Shown here piece by piece: positions 8,295-18,160 of a stretch of 64,000 nucleotides of DNA (the stretch's first letter is position 1; every line of letters starts with the position of its first letter). The position numbers and the translations under genes were made by a program. Below the pieces are notes generated by a model. That model searched no databases. It was not told the origin of the DNA and was given only the letters and a program-made list of their open reading frames with translations. This DNA comes from Sulfuriferula nivalis (GTDB lineage: Bacteria > Pseudomonadota > Gammaproteobacteria > Burkholderiales > Sulfuriferulaceae). Where the stretch lies: contig NZ_AP021881.1 of NCBI RefSeq assembly GCF_009937995.1, positions 1,798,001-1,862,000 of the forward strand. Direction: 5' to 3'.

Positions 8295-8600
8295 ATGGCT
8301 ACTCGACACACGCCTGATTTTTGGCAAACGCACCTTACCGCTTGGCAACAAACCAAACTGACCGTCACAGCTTATTGCACCCAGCACGGCTTATGTGCCA
8401 AGACCTTTTATCGCTGGCGCAGCCAGCTGACAACAGCGCCCAATCTCACGCGCCAGCCACCGCTAACCCTCATCCCCGTCAGTGTTCAACCTGCGCCTGT
8501 CACGGGCACGCTCCAGCTCCACAGCCCCACTGGCTGGCGGGTAGAGCTTCCCATTGCTAGCACGCCCTGGCTAATTGACTTGTTGCGGCAACTGCCATGA
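8295..8600 (+). CDS. tnpA: IS66 accessory protein TnpA (copy 2)
   Basis: Identical in sequence to TnpA of copy 1 (101 aa, helix-turn-helix type). It is the first gene of the element and overlaps tnpB by four bases. Confidence 0.95.
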   Translation: MATRHTPDFWQTHLTAWQQTKLTVTAYCTQHGLCAKTFYRWRSQLTTAPNLTRQPPLTLIPVSVQPAPVTGTLQLHSPTGWRVELPIASTPWLIDLLRQLP

Positions 8601-8956
8601 TATCTGCCCATCCCATCAGCCCCATCGCCACCCAGGTCTGGCTAGTCATCGAACCCGTGGACATGCGCATCGGCATAGATGGCCTTTCCCAGCGCATCCA
8701 GCACCGCCTGGGTCGCAGTCCCTGCGACGGCGCCGCCTACGCCTTCCGTAATCGTCGCCAAACGCGGGTCAAGCTCCTGGTCTGGGATGGCACAGGGGTC
8801 TGGTTGTGCCAACGCCGACTGCATCGTGGTCACTTCACCTGGCCAGACATCGCTGCCATCACCCATCCTTTAACCCCCACACAGTGGGACTGGCTGATCA
8901 CAGGTATCGACTGGCAAAGACTCAGTGCCCCAGCCCCTGCCCACTGGCAGGTGTAG
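8597..8956 (+). CDS. tnpB: IS66 accessory protein TnpB (copy 2)
   Basis: Identical to TnpB of copy 1 (119 aa, IS66 Orf2 family). It is coupled to tnpA through an ATGA overlap. Confidence 0.95.
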   Translation: MISAHPISPIATQVWLVIEPVDMRIGIDGLSQRIQHRLGRSPCDGAAYAFRNRRQTRVKLLVWDGTGVWLCQRRLHRGHFTWPDIAAITHPLTPTQWDWLITGIDWQRLSAPAPAHWQV

Positions 8957-9036
8957 CCACTCATGATTCAGTAAAAACATGCCTGAAACCCGCATTATTG
9001 CTGGTTTCAGGCGGGGTGAAATGGTATAATTCAAGC

Positions 9037-10665
9037 ATGGATTCAGCCCAACAACTTGCCCAATTTATCCCCGATCCCGCCTTGGCGGCGTATGTGGATA
9101 AGCTGTTGGCGCAGGTTAAACAGGATGCTGAACTCATTCAACAAAACACAGTATTACTCCAGCAAAACACCGCACAAATCCTCACGCTGACTAAGCAAAT
9201 CCAGCACGCCGAACTCAAGAACCAGGCTTTGGTACTGGAACTTGCCTATTACCGCCGCATCCGCTTCGCCAACAAGAGCGAGCAGCTCTCGCCTGAGCAG
9301 CGTGCGTTGTTTGATGAGTGCTGGGCAGCCGACATCACGGCCATTGAAGCCCAAATCGGGCAGCCAGATACACCTAATACCGAAGATGCGACAACCGCTA
9401 TCCCCAAGCCTGCGCGTCCACGCGCAGGTCGTCAGCCACTGCCTGACCATCTGCCCCGCATCATTCATCGCCATGAGCCTGCATCTTGCCAGTGCGGTGC
9501 GTGTGGTGGTGCGTTAATCAAAATCGGTGAAGACATCAGCGAACAACTGGATGTCGAACCTGCCCAGTTCACCGTGCATCAACACATCCGTCCACAGTAT
9601 GCTTGTCGCCACTGCGAAACCGTTGCTGCCGCCCCCATTCCAGCTGCCGTCATCGACGGCGGCGTGGCGACATCAGGTTTGCTGGCGTGGGTGATGATCA
9701 GTAAATTCGTTGATCATTTACCGCTCTACCGTATAGAACACATTGCCCAGCGCAGCCAGGTGACCCTGGCGCGTTCCACCTTGGCGGAGTGGGTCGGACG
9801 TGTGGGGGTAGCGTTGCAACCGTTGGTCGACAGGCTCACTGAATTACTGCTGGCACGCAGTGTATTGCATGCGGATGAAACGCCAGTGCCACAATTAGAC
9901 CCCGGGGCGGGCAAAACCAAGAAAGCTTATCTGTGGGCTTACCGCACGGGTGATTTGGCATCCCCTTCATCCGCACCGCCTATCGTGGTGTTTGACTATC
10001 AGCCAGGGCGACAGGGATTGCATGCGCGGCACTTTCTGGCAGGTTGGCAAGGACACTTGATGGTTGACGATTACGCTGGTTATAAAGCGTTATTTACCCA
10101 AGGCATCACTGAGCTGGCATGCTTCGCACATGCACGTCGGAAGTTCTTTGATTTGCATGCGGCCAACCAAAGTCCAATTGCAGCGGCTGCGCTGCAGCGT
10201 ATCGCGGCACTCTATGCCATTGAGCAGGCTGCGGACAAGCTGGATGCGGCAGGTCGTTTGCAGTTGCGCCAGACTCAGGCAAAACCGTTATTGGGCGAAC
10301 TGCATGACTGGTTAATCCAGACTCGCGTCAAAGTGGCCGATGGCAGCGGCACAGCCCGCGCGTTGGATTACAGCATCAAGCGTTGGCCAGCACTGATACG
10401 CTATGCGGACAGCGGCATCTTGCCTATTGATAACAACCCAGTCGAAAATGCGATACGACCCATTGCCATCGGCAAAAAGAATTGGCTGTTCGCAGGCTCA
10501 GAACGTGCAGGCAAACGCGCTGCAGCGATTCAGAGTTTGTTGGCTACCGCCAAGCTCAATGGCTTGGAACCCTATGCATGGCTCAAAGATACGTTGGAAA
10601 AATTACCGGTCTGGCCTAATAGCCAGATTGATGAATTGCTGCCGTTTAAAAATGAACTACCATAA
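9037..10665 (+). CDS. tnpC: IS66 transposase TnpC (copy 2)
   Basis: Identical to TnpC of copy 1 (542 aa). It has the coiled coil, zinc-binding cysteines and intact DDE core. The start at 9037 is chosen as in copy 1. Nothing visible would inactivate it. Confidence 0.95.
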   Translation: MDSAQQLAQFIPDPALAAYVDKLLAQVKQDAELIQQNTVLLQQNTAQILTLTKQIQHAELKNQALVLELAYYRRIRFANKSEQLSPEQRALFDECWAADITAIEAQIGQPDTPNTEDATTAIPKPARPRAGRQPLPDHLPRIIHRHEPASCQCGACGGALIKIGEDISEQLDVEPAQFTVHQHIRPQYACRHCETVAAAPIPAAVIDGGVATSGLLAWVMISKFVDHLPLYRIEHIAQRSQVTLARSTLAEWVGRVGVALQPLVDRLTELLLARSVLHADETPVPQLDPGAGKTKKAYLWAYRTGDLASPSSAPPIVVFDYQPGRQGLHARHFLAGWQGHLMVDDYAGYKALFTQGITELACFAHARRKFFDLHAANQSPIAAAALQRIAALYAIEQAADKLDAAGRLQLRQTQAKPLLGELHDWLIQTRVKVADGSGTARALDYSIKRWPALIRYADSGILPIDNNPVENAIRPIAIGKKNWLFAGSERAGKRAAAIQSLLATAKLNGLEPYAWLKDTLEKLPVWPNSQIDELLPFKNELP

Positions 10666-10703
10666 GTAGTGAAGGGATTGGAGTGGCTGGGCTGGACGCT
10701 TAC

Positions 10704-10763
10704 GATTGAGTTAATCAGCCTCGCGCTGCATGTTCCCAAGCTGCGCACGGCTACCAAACCAAC
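10704..10763 (+). pseudogene. arfB: arfB fragment 3 of 4 (60 bp between two IS66 copies)
   Basis: These 60 bases encode LISLALHVPKLRTAT, the end of the ArfB catalytic domain and start of its tail. The piece starts with the target duplication of copy 2 (GATTGAGT) and ends with that of copy 3 (AAACCAAC). Having its own duplication on each side shows that the two IS copies arrived as separate events. Confidence 0.9.
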
Positions 10764-10842
10764 GTAAGCGTCCAGCCCATCCACCTGTCATTGCCCGCCA
10801 AACTCATGCAATCTAGCTGCTTTTTTATGAAAGGCACGCTAG

Positions 10843-11148
10843 ATGGCTACTCGACACACGCCTGATTTTTGGCAAACGCACCTTACCGCTTGGCAACAAA
10901 CCAAACTGACCGTCACAGCTTATTGCACCCAGCACGGCTTATGTGCCAAGACCTTTTATCGCTGGCGCAGCCAGCTGACAACAGCGCCCAATCTCACGCG
11001 CCAGCCACCGCTAACCCTCATCCCCGTCAGTGTTCAACCTGCGCCTGTCACGGGCACGCTCCAGCTCCACAGCCCCACTGGCTGGCGGGTAGAGCTTCCC
11101 ATTGCTAGCACGCCCTGGCTAATTGACTTGTTGCGGCAACTGCCATGA
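10843..11148 (+). CDS. tnpA: IS66 accessory protein TnpA (copy 3)
   Basis: Identical to TnpA of copies 1 and 2 (101 aa). Confidence 0.95.
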   Translation: MATRHTPDFWQTHLTAWQQTKLTVTAYCTQHGLCAKTFYRWRSQLTTAPNLTRQPPLTLIPVSVQPAPVTGTLQLHSPTGWRVELPIASTPWLIDLLRQLP

Positions 11149-11504
11149 TATCTGCCCATCCCATCAGCCCCATCGCCACCCAGGTCTGGCTAGTCATCGA
11201 ACCCGTGGACATGCGCATCGGCATAGATGGCCTTTCCCAGCGCATCCAGCACCGCCTGGGTCGCAGTCCCTGCGACGGCGCCGCCTACGCCTTCCGTAAT
11301 CGTCGCCAAACGCGGGTCAAGCTCCTGGTCTGGGATGGCACAGGGGTCTGGTTGTGCCAACGCCGACTGCATCGTGGTCACTTCACCTGGCCAGACATCG
11401 CTGCCATCACCCATCCTTTAACCCCCACACAGTGGGACTGGCTGATCACAGGTATCGACTGGCAAAGACTCAGTGCCCCAGCCCCTGCCCACTGGCAGGT
11501 GTAG
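11145..11504 (+). CDS. tnpB: IS66 accessory protein TnpB (copy 3)
   Basis: Identical to TnpB of copies 1 and 2 (119 aa), with the same 4-base overlap with tnpA. Confidence 0.95.
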   Translation: MISAHPISPIATQVWLVIEPVDMRIGIDGLSQRIQHRLGRSPCDGAAYAFRNRRQTRVKLLVWDGTGVWLCQRRLHRGHFTWPDIAAITHPLTPTQWDWLITGIDWQRLSAPAPAHWQV

Positions 11505-11584
11505 CCACTCATGATTCAGTAAAAACATGCCTGAAACCCGCATTATTGCTGGTTTCAGGCGGGGTGAAATGGTATAATTCAAGC

Positions 11585-13213
11585 ATGGATTCAGCCCAAC
11601 AACTTGCCCAATTTATCCCCGATCCCGCCTTGGCGGCGTATGTGGATAAGCTGTTGGCGCAGGTTAAACAGGATGCTGAACTCATTCAACAAAACACAGT
11701 ATTACTCCAGCAAAACACCGCACAAATCCTCACGCTGACTAAGCAAATCCAGCACGCCGAACTCAAGAACCAGGCTTTGGTACTGGAACTTGCCTATTAC
11801 CGCCGCATCCGCTTCGCCAACAAGAGCGAGCAGCTCTCGCCTGAGCAGCGTGCGTTGTTTGATGAGTGCTGGGCAGCCGACATCACGGCCATTGAAGCCC
11901 AAATCGGGCAGCCAGATACACCTAATACCGAAGATGCGACAACCGCTATCCCCAAGCCTGCGCGTCCACGCGCAGGTCGTCAGCCACTGCCTGACCATCT
12001 GCCCCGCATCATTCATCGCCATGAGCCTGCATCTTGCCAGTGCGGTGCGTGTGGTGGTGCGTTAATCAAAATCGGTGAAGACATCAGCGAACAACTGGAT
12101 GTCGAACCTGCCCAGTTCACCGTGCATCAACACATCCGTCCACAGTATGCTTGTCGCCACTGCGAAACCGTTGCTGCCGCCCCCATTCCAGCTGCCGTCA
12201 TCGACGGCGGCGTGGCGACATCAGGTTTGCTGGCGTGGGTGATGATCAGTAAATTCGTTGATCATTTACCGCTCTACCGTATAGAACACATTGCCCAGCG
12301 CAGCCAGGTGACCCTGGCGCGTTCCACCTTGGCGGAGTGGGTCGGACGTGTGGGGGTAGCGTTGCAACCGTTGGTCGACAGGCTCACTGAATTACTGCTG
12401 GCACGCAGTGTATTGCATGCGGATGAAACGCCAGTGCCACAATTAGACCCCGGGGCGGGCAAAACCAAGAAAGCTTATCTGTGGGCTTACCGCACGGGTG
12501 ATTTGGCATCCCCTTCATCCGCACCGCCTATCGTGGTGTTTGACTATCAGCCAGGGCGACAGGGATTGCATGCGCGGCACTTTCTGGCAGGTTGGCAAGG
12601 ACACTTGATGGTTGACGATTACGCTGGTTATAAAGCGTTATTTACCCAAGGCATCACTGAGCTGGCATGCTTCGCACATGCACGTCGGAAGTTCTTTGAT
12701 TTGCATGCGGCCAACCAAAGTCCAATTGCAGCGGCTGCGCTGCAGCGTATCGCGGCACTCTATGCCATTGAGCAGGCTGCGGACAAGCTGGATGCGGCAG
12801 GTCGTTTGCAGTTGCGCCAGACTCAGGCAAAACCGTTATTGGGCGAACTGCATGACTGGTTAATCCAGACTCGCGTCAAAGTGGCCGATGGCAGCGGCAC
12901 AGCCCGCGCGTTGGATTACAGCATCAAGCGTTGGCCAGCACTGATACGCTATGCGGACAGCGGCATCTTGCCTATTGATAACAACCCAGTCGAAAATGCG
13001 ATACGACCCATTGCCATCGGCAAAAAGAATTGGCTGTTCGCAGGCTCAGAACGTGCAGGCAAACGCGCTGCAGCGATTCAGAGTTTGTTGGCTACCGCCA
13101 AGCTCAATGGCTTGGAACCCTATGCATGGCTCAAAGATACGTTGGAAAAATTACCGGTCTGGCCTAATAGCCAGATTGATGAATTGCTGCCGTTTAAAAA
13201 TGAACTACCATAA
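11585..13213 (+). CDS. tnpC: IS66 transposase TnpC (copy 3)
   Basis: Identical to TnpC of copies 1 and 2 (542 aa), with an intact DDE core. Confidence 0.95.
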   Translation: MDSAQQLAQFIPDPALAAYVDKLLAQVKQDAELIQQNTVLLQQNTAQILTLTKQIQHAELKNQALVLELAYYRRIRFANKSEQLSPEQRALFDECWAADITAIEAQIGQPDTPNTEDATTAIPKPARPRAGRQPLPDHLPRIIHRHEPASCQCGACGGALIKIGEDISEQLDVEPAQFTVHQHIRPQYACRHCETVAAAPIPAAVIDGGVATSGLLAWVMISKFVDHLPLYRIEHIAQRSQVTLARSTLAEWVGRVGVALQPLVDRLTELLLARSVLHADETPVPQLDPGAGKTKKAYLWAYRTGDLASPSSAPPIVVFDYQPGRQGLHARHFLAGWQGHLMVDDYAGYKALFTQGITELACFAHARRKFFDLHAANQSPIAAAALQRIAALYAIEQAADKLDAAGRLQLRQTQAKPLLGELHDWLIQTRVKVADGSGTARALDYSIKRWPALIRYADSGILPIDNNPVENAIRPIAIGKKNWLFAGSERAGKRAAAIQSLLATAKLNGLEPYAWLKDTLEKLPVWPNSQIDELLPFKNELP

Positions 13214-13251
13214 GTAGTGAAGGGATTGGAGTGGCTGGGCTGGACGCTTAC

Positions 13252-13347
13252 AAACCAACCAGATCATCACAGGTAAAACGAGTAGCCAGCAAAATTATTC
13301 ACGGCAAAACCAAACAATCTAGAAGCAAAGTTACTGACGTAAATTAA
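13252..13347 (+). pseudogene. arfB: arfB fragment 4 of 4 (basic C-terminal tail and stop)
   Basis: It encodes KPTRSSQVKRVASKIIHGK and ends TDVN then TAA at 13345-13347. This is the lysine/arginine-rich tail that places ArfB in the empty mRNA channel of a stalled ribosome. The first 8 bases are the second copy of the AAACCAAC duplication. The stop lies 1 base from the convergent smc stop. Confidence 0.9.
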
Positions 13348-13348
13348 G

Positions 13349-16300
13349 CTATTCCGCCAAACTCACCGCCTGCGCCAAGTCCACTGAAACCGTACGCGAC
13401 ACGCCAGATTCCTGCATGGTCACGCCTATCAATTGTTCCGCAGCTTCCATGGTAATGCGGTTATGGGTGATGAACAGGAACTGTACTTGTGTGGACATCT
13501 GTTTCACCAATCGCGCATAACGTTCGGTATTGGTATCGTCCAGTGGCGCATCAACTTCATCCAGCAAGCAAAATGGCGCTGGAGTCAGCTTGAATAGTGC
13601 AAACACCAGCGAGAGTGCTGTTAATGCTTTTTCACCACCGGATAACAAGTGTATCGAGCTATTTTTCTTGCCCGGAGGTTGCGCGAAAACCTGTACACCC
13701 GCATCAAGCAAGTCTTCACCAGATAGGATCAGTTCTGCCCTTCCGCCACCAAATAATGTGGTGAACAACTCTGACATGGACTGATTAACCACATCAAAAG
13801 TTGATTTGAGTAACTCACGCGTTTCACCATCGATAGTGGTAATCACCTCGGTCAATGTTGCAATAGCCAGCTCCAGATCATCAGCCTGTGCCTGCAAATA
13901 ATTGACGCGTTCTTCCGCAGTCGTGAGCTCTTGCATTGCCGCCAGATTAACCGCACCCAAAGCTTCAATTTCAGCGCTTAATTGATTGATTTCTTGTGTC
14001 AATCCAGATATTTTTGCACCGGCATTAAGCTGCTGTATTAACGCAGCTTCATCGGCTTGCAAAGCCGCTAACTGCTCCTCACTTTGTTGCAATAACAACT
14101 CAGCTTCTTGATGCTTTAAGCGTAAATTTTCCAAAGCAGTCCGCAATGGGGCAAGGCCGTGCTCCAATTGCATGCGCTTTTCTTCATGCTCACGTAGAGC
14201 AAGATTAAGCTGCTCCAGAGACTCACGGTGTGCAGCAAGTGCCTGCTCGGCACTTAGCCGTTGCGCAATTGCATCTTGCAGCGACTGTGTTTGCTGCATT
14301 TCATCCAACTCCAGCAACTCAGCTGCAACCGTTTCACGCTGCTCTAGCAAACTTTCCTGCTGTGCCTGATTATGCTCAAGCGCACGTGATATATCTTGTA
14401 TTTTTTGATGGGATGACTGCGCCTCAAATTTCAAACTTTGTAACTTACGCTCTACTTGCCGCTGTGATTCACGCTTTTGTTGAAACAAGCCATCCGCATC
14501 CTGCCGCGCACGGCGGGAATCTTCTAATTGCGCTTGCAAGCTGGTAATTTGCTCACGGTGTTGCGTCAATTGAGTTTGCAATTGTGCAGCTTCATCCTGC
14601 TCAGCACCCATTTGCACATTGATCTCAGCCAGCTCAGTCGTAATTTGCGCACGACGATAATCAACCCGCTCCATCTCCTGTTGACGGCGTGACAGATTAA
14701 GCTGTTGCTGATGCAACTGCTGCTGAGTTTGTGTATGTTGTGAACGCAGCGTGGTCAGTGTTTGCTGCTGCTCTCTGACTTGCTCAGTTAATTCGCTCAA
14801 CTGCTCAGTCACCATAACCCTCTGCATATCCACAGATTCAAGCACTTCAGTCAGGCGCTCGATTTCATTTTGCCGTGCCAGTACACCTTGCATCACATTA
14901 TTGGGCGCATAAAAGCACACGCTGTGCCGAGTGTATATATGCCCTTCCTTGCTCACCAACTGCGCACCTAATGGCAGTGTCGCTTGCATAACCCGTGCAA
15001 TTTCCATATTTTCAGCAAGATAGACTTGTGCCAGCCAGTCATGCAATGCACTATGGGCTGGCGACTTCAAAGTCACTTTATCAAGCAGTCTCGGCAAACT
15101 GGGCACATCCAATTCAGTTTCAACATAAGCTTGATCAAACAAGGTCAACCGACTATCCGGCAATGCTGCGCCTATTGTAGAAATATCTGCTGCCACAGCT
15201 TGCATACGACTATCCAGCACCGCTTCTAGCGCTGTTTCCCAGCCTGCGGCAATATGCAAGGTTTGCCATAATCGCGGCGCATCATGCAGTCCATGTTGAC
15301 GTAACCACGCCTCCACATCCCCGTCACGATTTAAACTTTGCTGGATTTTATTCAAACCAGCCAATTCGCCAGCAACTTGGTGATGCTGGCGACTCAGTTG
15401 ATCTACGCTGACTTGTAATGGCTGGCGTTGCGCTTCCAGACTGGCCAATAGCTGCTGACCATCTTCCACGCGCTCACCTAGATCTGCCAAAGTGGCCTTC
15501 ACATCTTCCAGCGCAGACGTCATGTTAACGATGGCGTCCTCATCGACTGCTGGCAAACCACCCAGCTCCTGATTTAATCGACCTTGCCGCGAGAGTAGCT
15601 GCTGCAAAGTCTTTTCAGCATGCTGCCCATGTGCCGTCGCGACTTGTCGCGCCTGTTCAGCATGTGCCAATGCTTGTTGACTGTTATGTACACGCTGTGT
15701 GGTGGAAGCTACGATTTCTTCGACTTCGGGTAAACTTTCATTAACAGACTGCAATTCATATTCCACAGTTTCTATCGCCATGGATGACTCTGCATAAGCC
15801 TCTTCGGTATCACCCAACTGCTGTGTCAATGCCACATGCTGCTGATTAAGTGTCTGATGTTGCTTACTGAGCTGCTCAGCCTGCTGATTCAAGCGGGCGC
15901 GCGTTTCTTGCAAATGACGGGAGGCCTGCTCCAGTTTCGACACTTCGGCAACGGCTGCGTAATAAATACCTTGTGCATCATTAAGCGCATTATTGGCTTG
16001 CAACGCTTCATCGCGCTGCATTTCCAGTTGCTGCGCCAGACCACGCAGGCTGTCTTCCTGATGGATAAGCTGATGCTCAGTCAGGCTGATTTGTTCTGCA
16101 TGGCGCTGTTTATTGGCCTGCGCATCGCGCTTTTTGACCAGCCATAAGAATTGTTGAGCACGCTTCAGACTATCCTGTAACGAAATATAATGTTGTGCAG
16201 TCGCTGCTTGCCCACGCAGCCGCTCTATTTGCTCGTTCAATTCTCGGCGGATATCGTCTAACCGCAGTAAATTGTCACGGGTATCTTTAAGCCGTGACTC

Positions 16301-16843
16301 AGTTTCACGGCGGCGTTCTTTATACTTGGAAATACCCGCAGCTTCTTCCAGAAAGCCACGCAGCTCTTCAGGCTTGGCCTCAATAATGCGCGAAATCATA
16401 CCCTGCTCGATAATCGCATAAGAGGTTTTAGTACCCAACCCCGTGCCAAGGAAAATATCGACTAAATCACGACGACGCACGTGCGTATTATTGATGTAAT
16501 AGCTGGACTCGCCGTTACGGGTCAGAATACGTTTGACTGAAATCTCTGCATATTGCGCCCACTGACCAGGTGCAGTGGCATCCGTATTATCAAAGGTAAG
16601 CTCAACGGATGCGCGCGATACCGCCTTACGCGTAGTAGAACCGTTGAATATCACATCGGCCATGTTTGCACCGCGCAACTGTTTGGCTTGCGATTCACCC
16701 AGTACCCAACGTACCGCATCAATGACATTAGATTTGCCGCAACCATTCGGCCCTACCACGCCAACCATTTGACCAATGATAGGAATATGAGTCGGATCAA
16801 CGAAGGATTTGAAACCAGCAAGTTTGATAGCGGTTAAACGCAA
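13349..16843 (-). CDS. smc: Chromosome segregation protein SMC
   Basis: This 1164-aa protein organises and segregates the chromosome together with ScpA and ScpB. It has the N-terminal Walker A motif GPNGCGKSN (about residues 32-40), two very long coiled coils separated by a hinge (about 500-650), and C-terminal ABC signature LSGGEKALTALSL and Walker B FCLLDEVDAPLDD. Length is normal. It is divergent from the FGGY kinase, with 62 bases between the starts. Confidence 0.97.
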   Translation of the reverse strand: MRLTAIKLAGFKSFVDPTHIPIIGQMVGVVGPNGCGKSNVIDAVRWVLGESQAKQLRGANMADVIFNGSTTRKAVSRASVELTFDNTDATAPGQWAQYAEISVKRILTRNGESSYYINNTHVRRRDLVDIFLGTGLGTKTSYAIIEQGMISRIIEAKPEELRGFLEEAAGISKYKERRRETESRLKDTRDNLLRLDDIRRELNEQIERLRGQAATAQHYISLQDSLKRAQQFLWLVKKRDAQANKQRHAEQISLTEHQLIHQEDSLRGLAQQLEMQRDEALQANNALNDAQGIYYAAVAEVSKLEQASRHLQETRARLNQQAEQLSKQHQTLNQQHVALTQQLGDTEEAYAESSMAIETVEYELQSVNESLPEVEEIVASTTQRVHNSQQALAHAEQARQVATAHGQHAEKTLQQLLSRQGRLNQELGGLPAVDEDAIVNMTSALEDVKATLADLGERVEDGQQLLASLEAQRQPLQVSVDQLSRQHHQVAGELAGLNKIQQSLNRDGDVEAWLRQHGLHDAPRLWQTLHIAAGWETALEAVLDSRMQAVAADISTIGAALPDSRLTLFDQAYVETELDVPSLPRLLDKVTLKSPAHSALHDWLAQVYLAENMEIARVMQATLPLGAQLVSKEGHIYTRHSVCFYAPNNVMQGVLARQNEIERLTEVLESVDMQRVMVTEQLSELTEQVREQQQTLTTLRSQHTQTQQQLHQQQLNLSRRQQEMERVDYRRAQITTELAEINVQMGAEQDEAAQLQTQLTQHREQITSLQAQLEDSRRARQDADGLFQQKRESQRQVERKLQSLKFEAQSSHQKIQDISRALEHNQAQQESLLEQRETVAAELLELDEMQQTQSLQDAIAQRLSAEQALAAHRESLEQLNLALREHEEKRMQLEHGLAPLRTALENLRLKHQEAELLLQQSEEQLAALQADEAALIQQLNAGAKISGLTQEINQLSAEIEALGAVNLAAMQELTTAEERVNYLQAQADDLELAIATLTEVITTIDGETRELLKSTFDVVNQSMSELFTTLFGGGRAELILSGEDLLDAGVQVFAQPPGKKNSSIHLLSGGEKALTALSLVFALFKLTPAPFCLLDEVDAPLDDTNTERYARLVKQMSTQVQFLFITHNRITMEAAEQLIGVTMQESGVSRTVSVDLAQAVSLAE

Positions 16844-16905
16844 TGAATTAAGCCAATAAGAGTAAAATATGACCTTATATTTTACCTTAAAATTAGTTAT
16901 CTGCT

Positions 16906-18081
16906 ATGTACTACTTAGGCTTAGATTTCGGCACATCTGGTGCGCGCGCGATAATAATCGATGATGCTGAGCAATTAATATGGTCAACACAAACCACATA
17001 CCATACTGCCGATAGCCCACACAGTTGGCGTGATGCACTATTCGAGCTGATTGCAGCCATTCCTGCCCCCCTACGTGCTGGTTTAACACGCATTGCCATT
17101 GATGGCACATCAGGCACGGTATTGCTCACTGATGATAGCTTTGAGCCCATTACTCCAGTACTGATGTACAACCATCCACTGGCTGGTCAACCCGCTGCAA
17201 AATTAACGCTACTGACCAAAAATACAGCCAATGCACGATATTTAATGCATCAGGTTGATTACCTCAATGCGCAATTGACTAGTGTGGCTGGTATAAGTGA
17301 TTATCATAATGCATTAAAAAGCGGCTATGACGTTCGAGCCCTTAAGTGGCAAGCGGAACTATGCACACCTGAATTTGCCAGACTGCTCCCCACCATCGTC
17401 GCACCAGGCACACCCATAGCCAAGCTGCAACGGCGTATTGCCCGCCATTACAACCTCAATGCCAATTGCACCGTACACACTGGCACCACTGACAGCATTG
17501 CTGCTTTCATAGCTGCCGGGGCTACGCACATAGGAATGGCAGTAACGTCATTGGGAAGCACACTGGTACTGAAACTGCTTAGCCAGCACTATGTCGCCTC
17601 ACCCAAGCACGGCGTATATAGCCATAAATTTGGTAATTTGTGGCTAGTTGGCGGCGCTTCAAATACAGGTGGTGCCGTGTTACGACAGTTCTTTACTGAT
17701 GACGAGTTAATAACCTACAGCGCATTGATTGACCCATCTCAACCCGCTCTCTACGATTACTACCCATTACCGAGCCCAGGTGAACGCTTTCCTGTTTGCG
17801 ACCCTAACTACCAACCACGACTAACACCCAGACCAGACGACAACATCGTATTTTTACATGAGCTATTGGCAGGCATGGCACGGATAGAACAACAAGGTTA
17901 TGCCAAACTCGTCGAATTAGGTGCCGACGATGTAACACAAGTATTAACTGCCGGTGGTGGGAGTAAAAATCCTCAATGGCAAGCAATACGTGCTCGCTTT
18001 TTGAACATTCCCGTCAACTCTGCACTATGTTCCGATGCCGCGTTTGGCAGCGCGCTAATGGCAAAAAGACAAGAGCTTTGA
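16906..18081 (+). CDS. FGGY-family carbohydrate kinase (D-ribulokinase-like)
   Basis: The 391-aa protein has the two ATPase lobes of the FGGY family: phosphate loop GLDFGTSGAR (residues 5-14), a central TGTTDSIAAF segment with the likely catalytic aspartate, and a C-terminal adenosine motif TAGGGSKNPQWQ. It is shorter than xylulokinase or glycerol kinase (about 490-500 aa) and closer in size to the short D-ribulose kinases of cyanobacteria and plants. The substrate is therefore only a suggestion. Confidence 0.8.
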   Translation: MYYLGLDFGTSGARAIIIDDAEQLIWSTQTTYHTADSPHSWRDALFELIAAIPAPLRAGLTRIAIDGTSGTVLLTDDSFEPITPVLMYNHPLAGQPAAKLTLLTKNTANARYLMHQVDYLNAQLTSVAGISDYHNALKSGYDVRALKWQAELCTPEFARLLPTIVAPGTPIAKLQRRIARHYNLNANCTVHTGTTDSIAAFIAAGATHIGMAVTSLGSTLVLKLLSQHYVASPKHGVYSHKFGNLWLVGGASNTGGAVLRQFFTDDELITYSALIDPSQPALYDYYPLPSPGERFPVCDPNYQPRLTPRPDDNIVFLHELLAGMARIEQQGYAKLVELGADDVTQVLTAGGGSKNPQWQAIRARFLNIPVNSALCSDAAFGSALMAKRQEL

Positions 18082-18160
18082 ATACTTGCTCTATCAAGTG
18101 CATTGCGCTATGCTTTCCGAGCAGTTCAACAACAATCTTAACAATAGGAAACAACACACA

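Larger units (their letters stand above)
8216..10703 (+). mobile_element. IS66-family insertion sequence, copy 2 (2488 bp)
   Basis: The same element as at 4679, in the opposite orientation, with ends GTAAGCGTCCAGCCCA. Perfect 8-bp target duplications GATTGAGT lie at 8208-8215 and 10704-10711. Its hairpin is at 8981-9012. It splits arfB between fragments 2 and 3. Confidence 0.97.
10764..13251 (+). mobile_element. IS66-family insertion sequence, copy 3 (2488 bp)
   Basis: Same element and orientation as copy 2. Perfect 8-bp target duplications AAACCAAC lie at 10756-10763 and 13252-13259. Hairpin at 11529-11560. Copies 2 and 3 in direct orientation, 60 bp apart, could recombine to delete one unit. 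Confidence 0.97.

Noticed and set aside
9024-9029. TATAAT eight bases before tnpC as a promoter
   Set aside because: No suitable -35 box was found at the right spacing and the resulting transcript would nearly lack a leader; noted only in the gene entry.
8806-9036. Long upstream extension of tnpC
   Set aside because: It overlaps tnpB in another frame and has no IS66 transposase similarity; the ATG at 9037 matches the family start.
10572-10784. Minus-strand frame across the end of IS66 copy 2 and arfB fragment 3
   Set aside because: It is antisense to tnpC and crosses an insertion junction; no family features.
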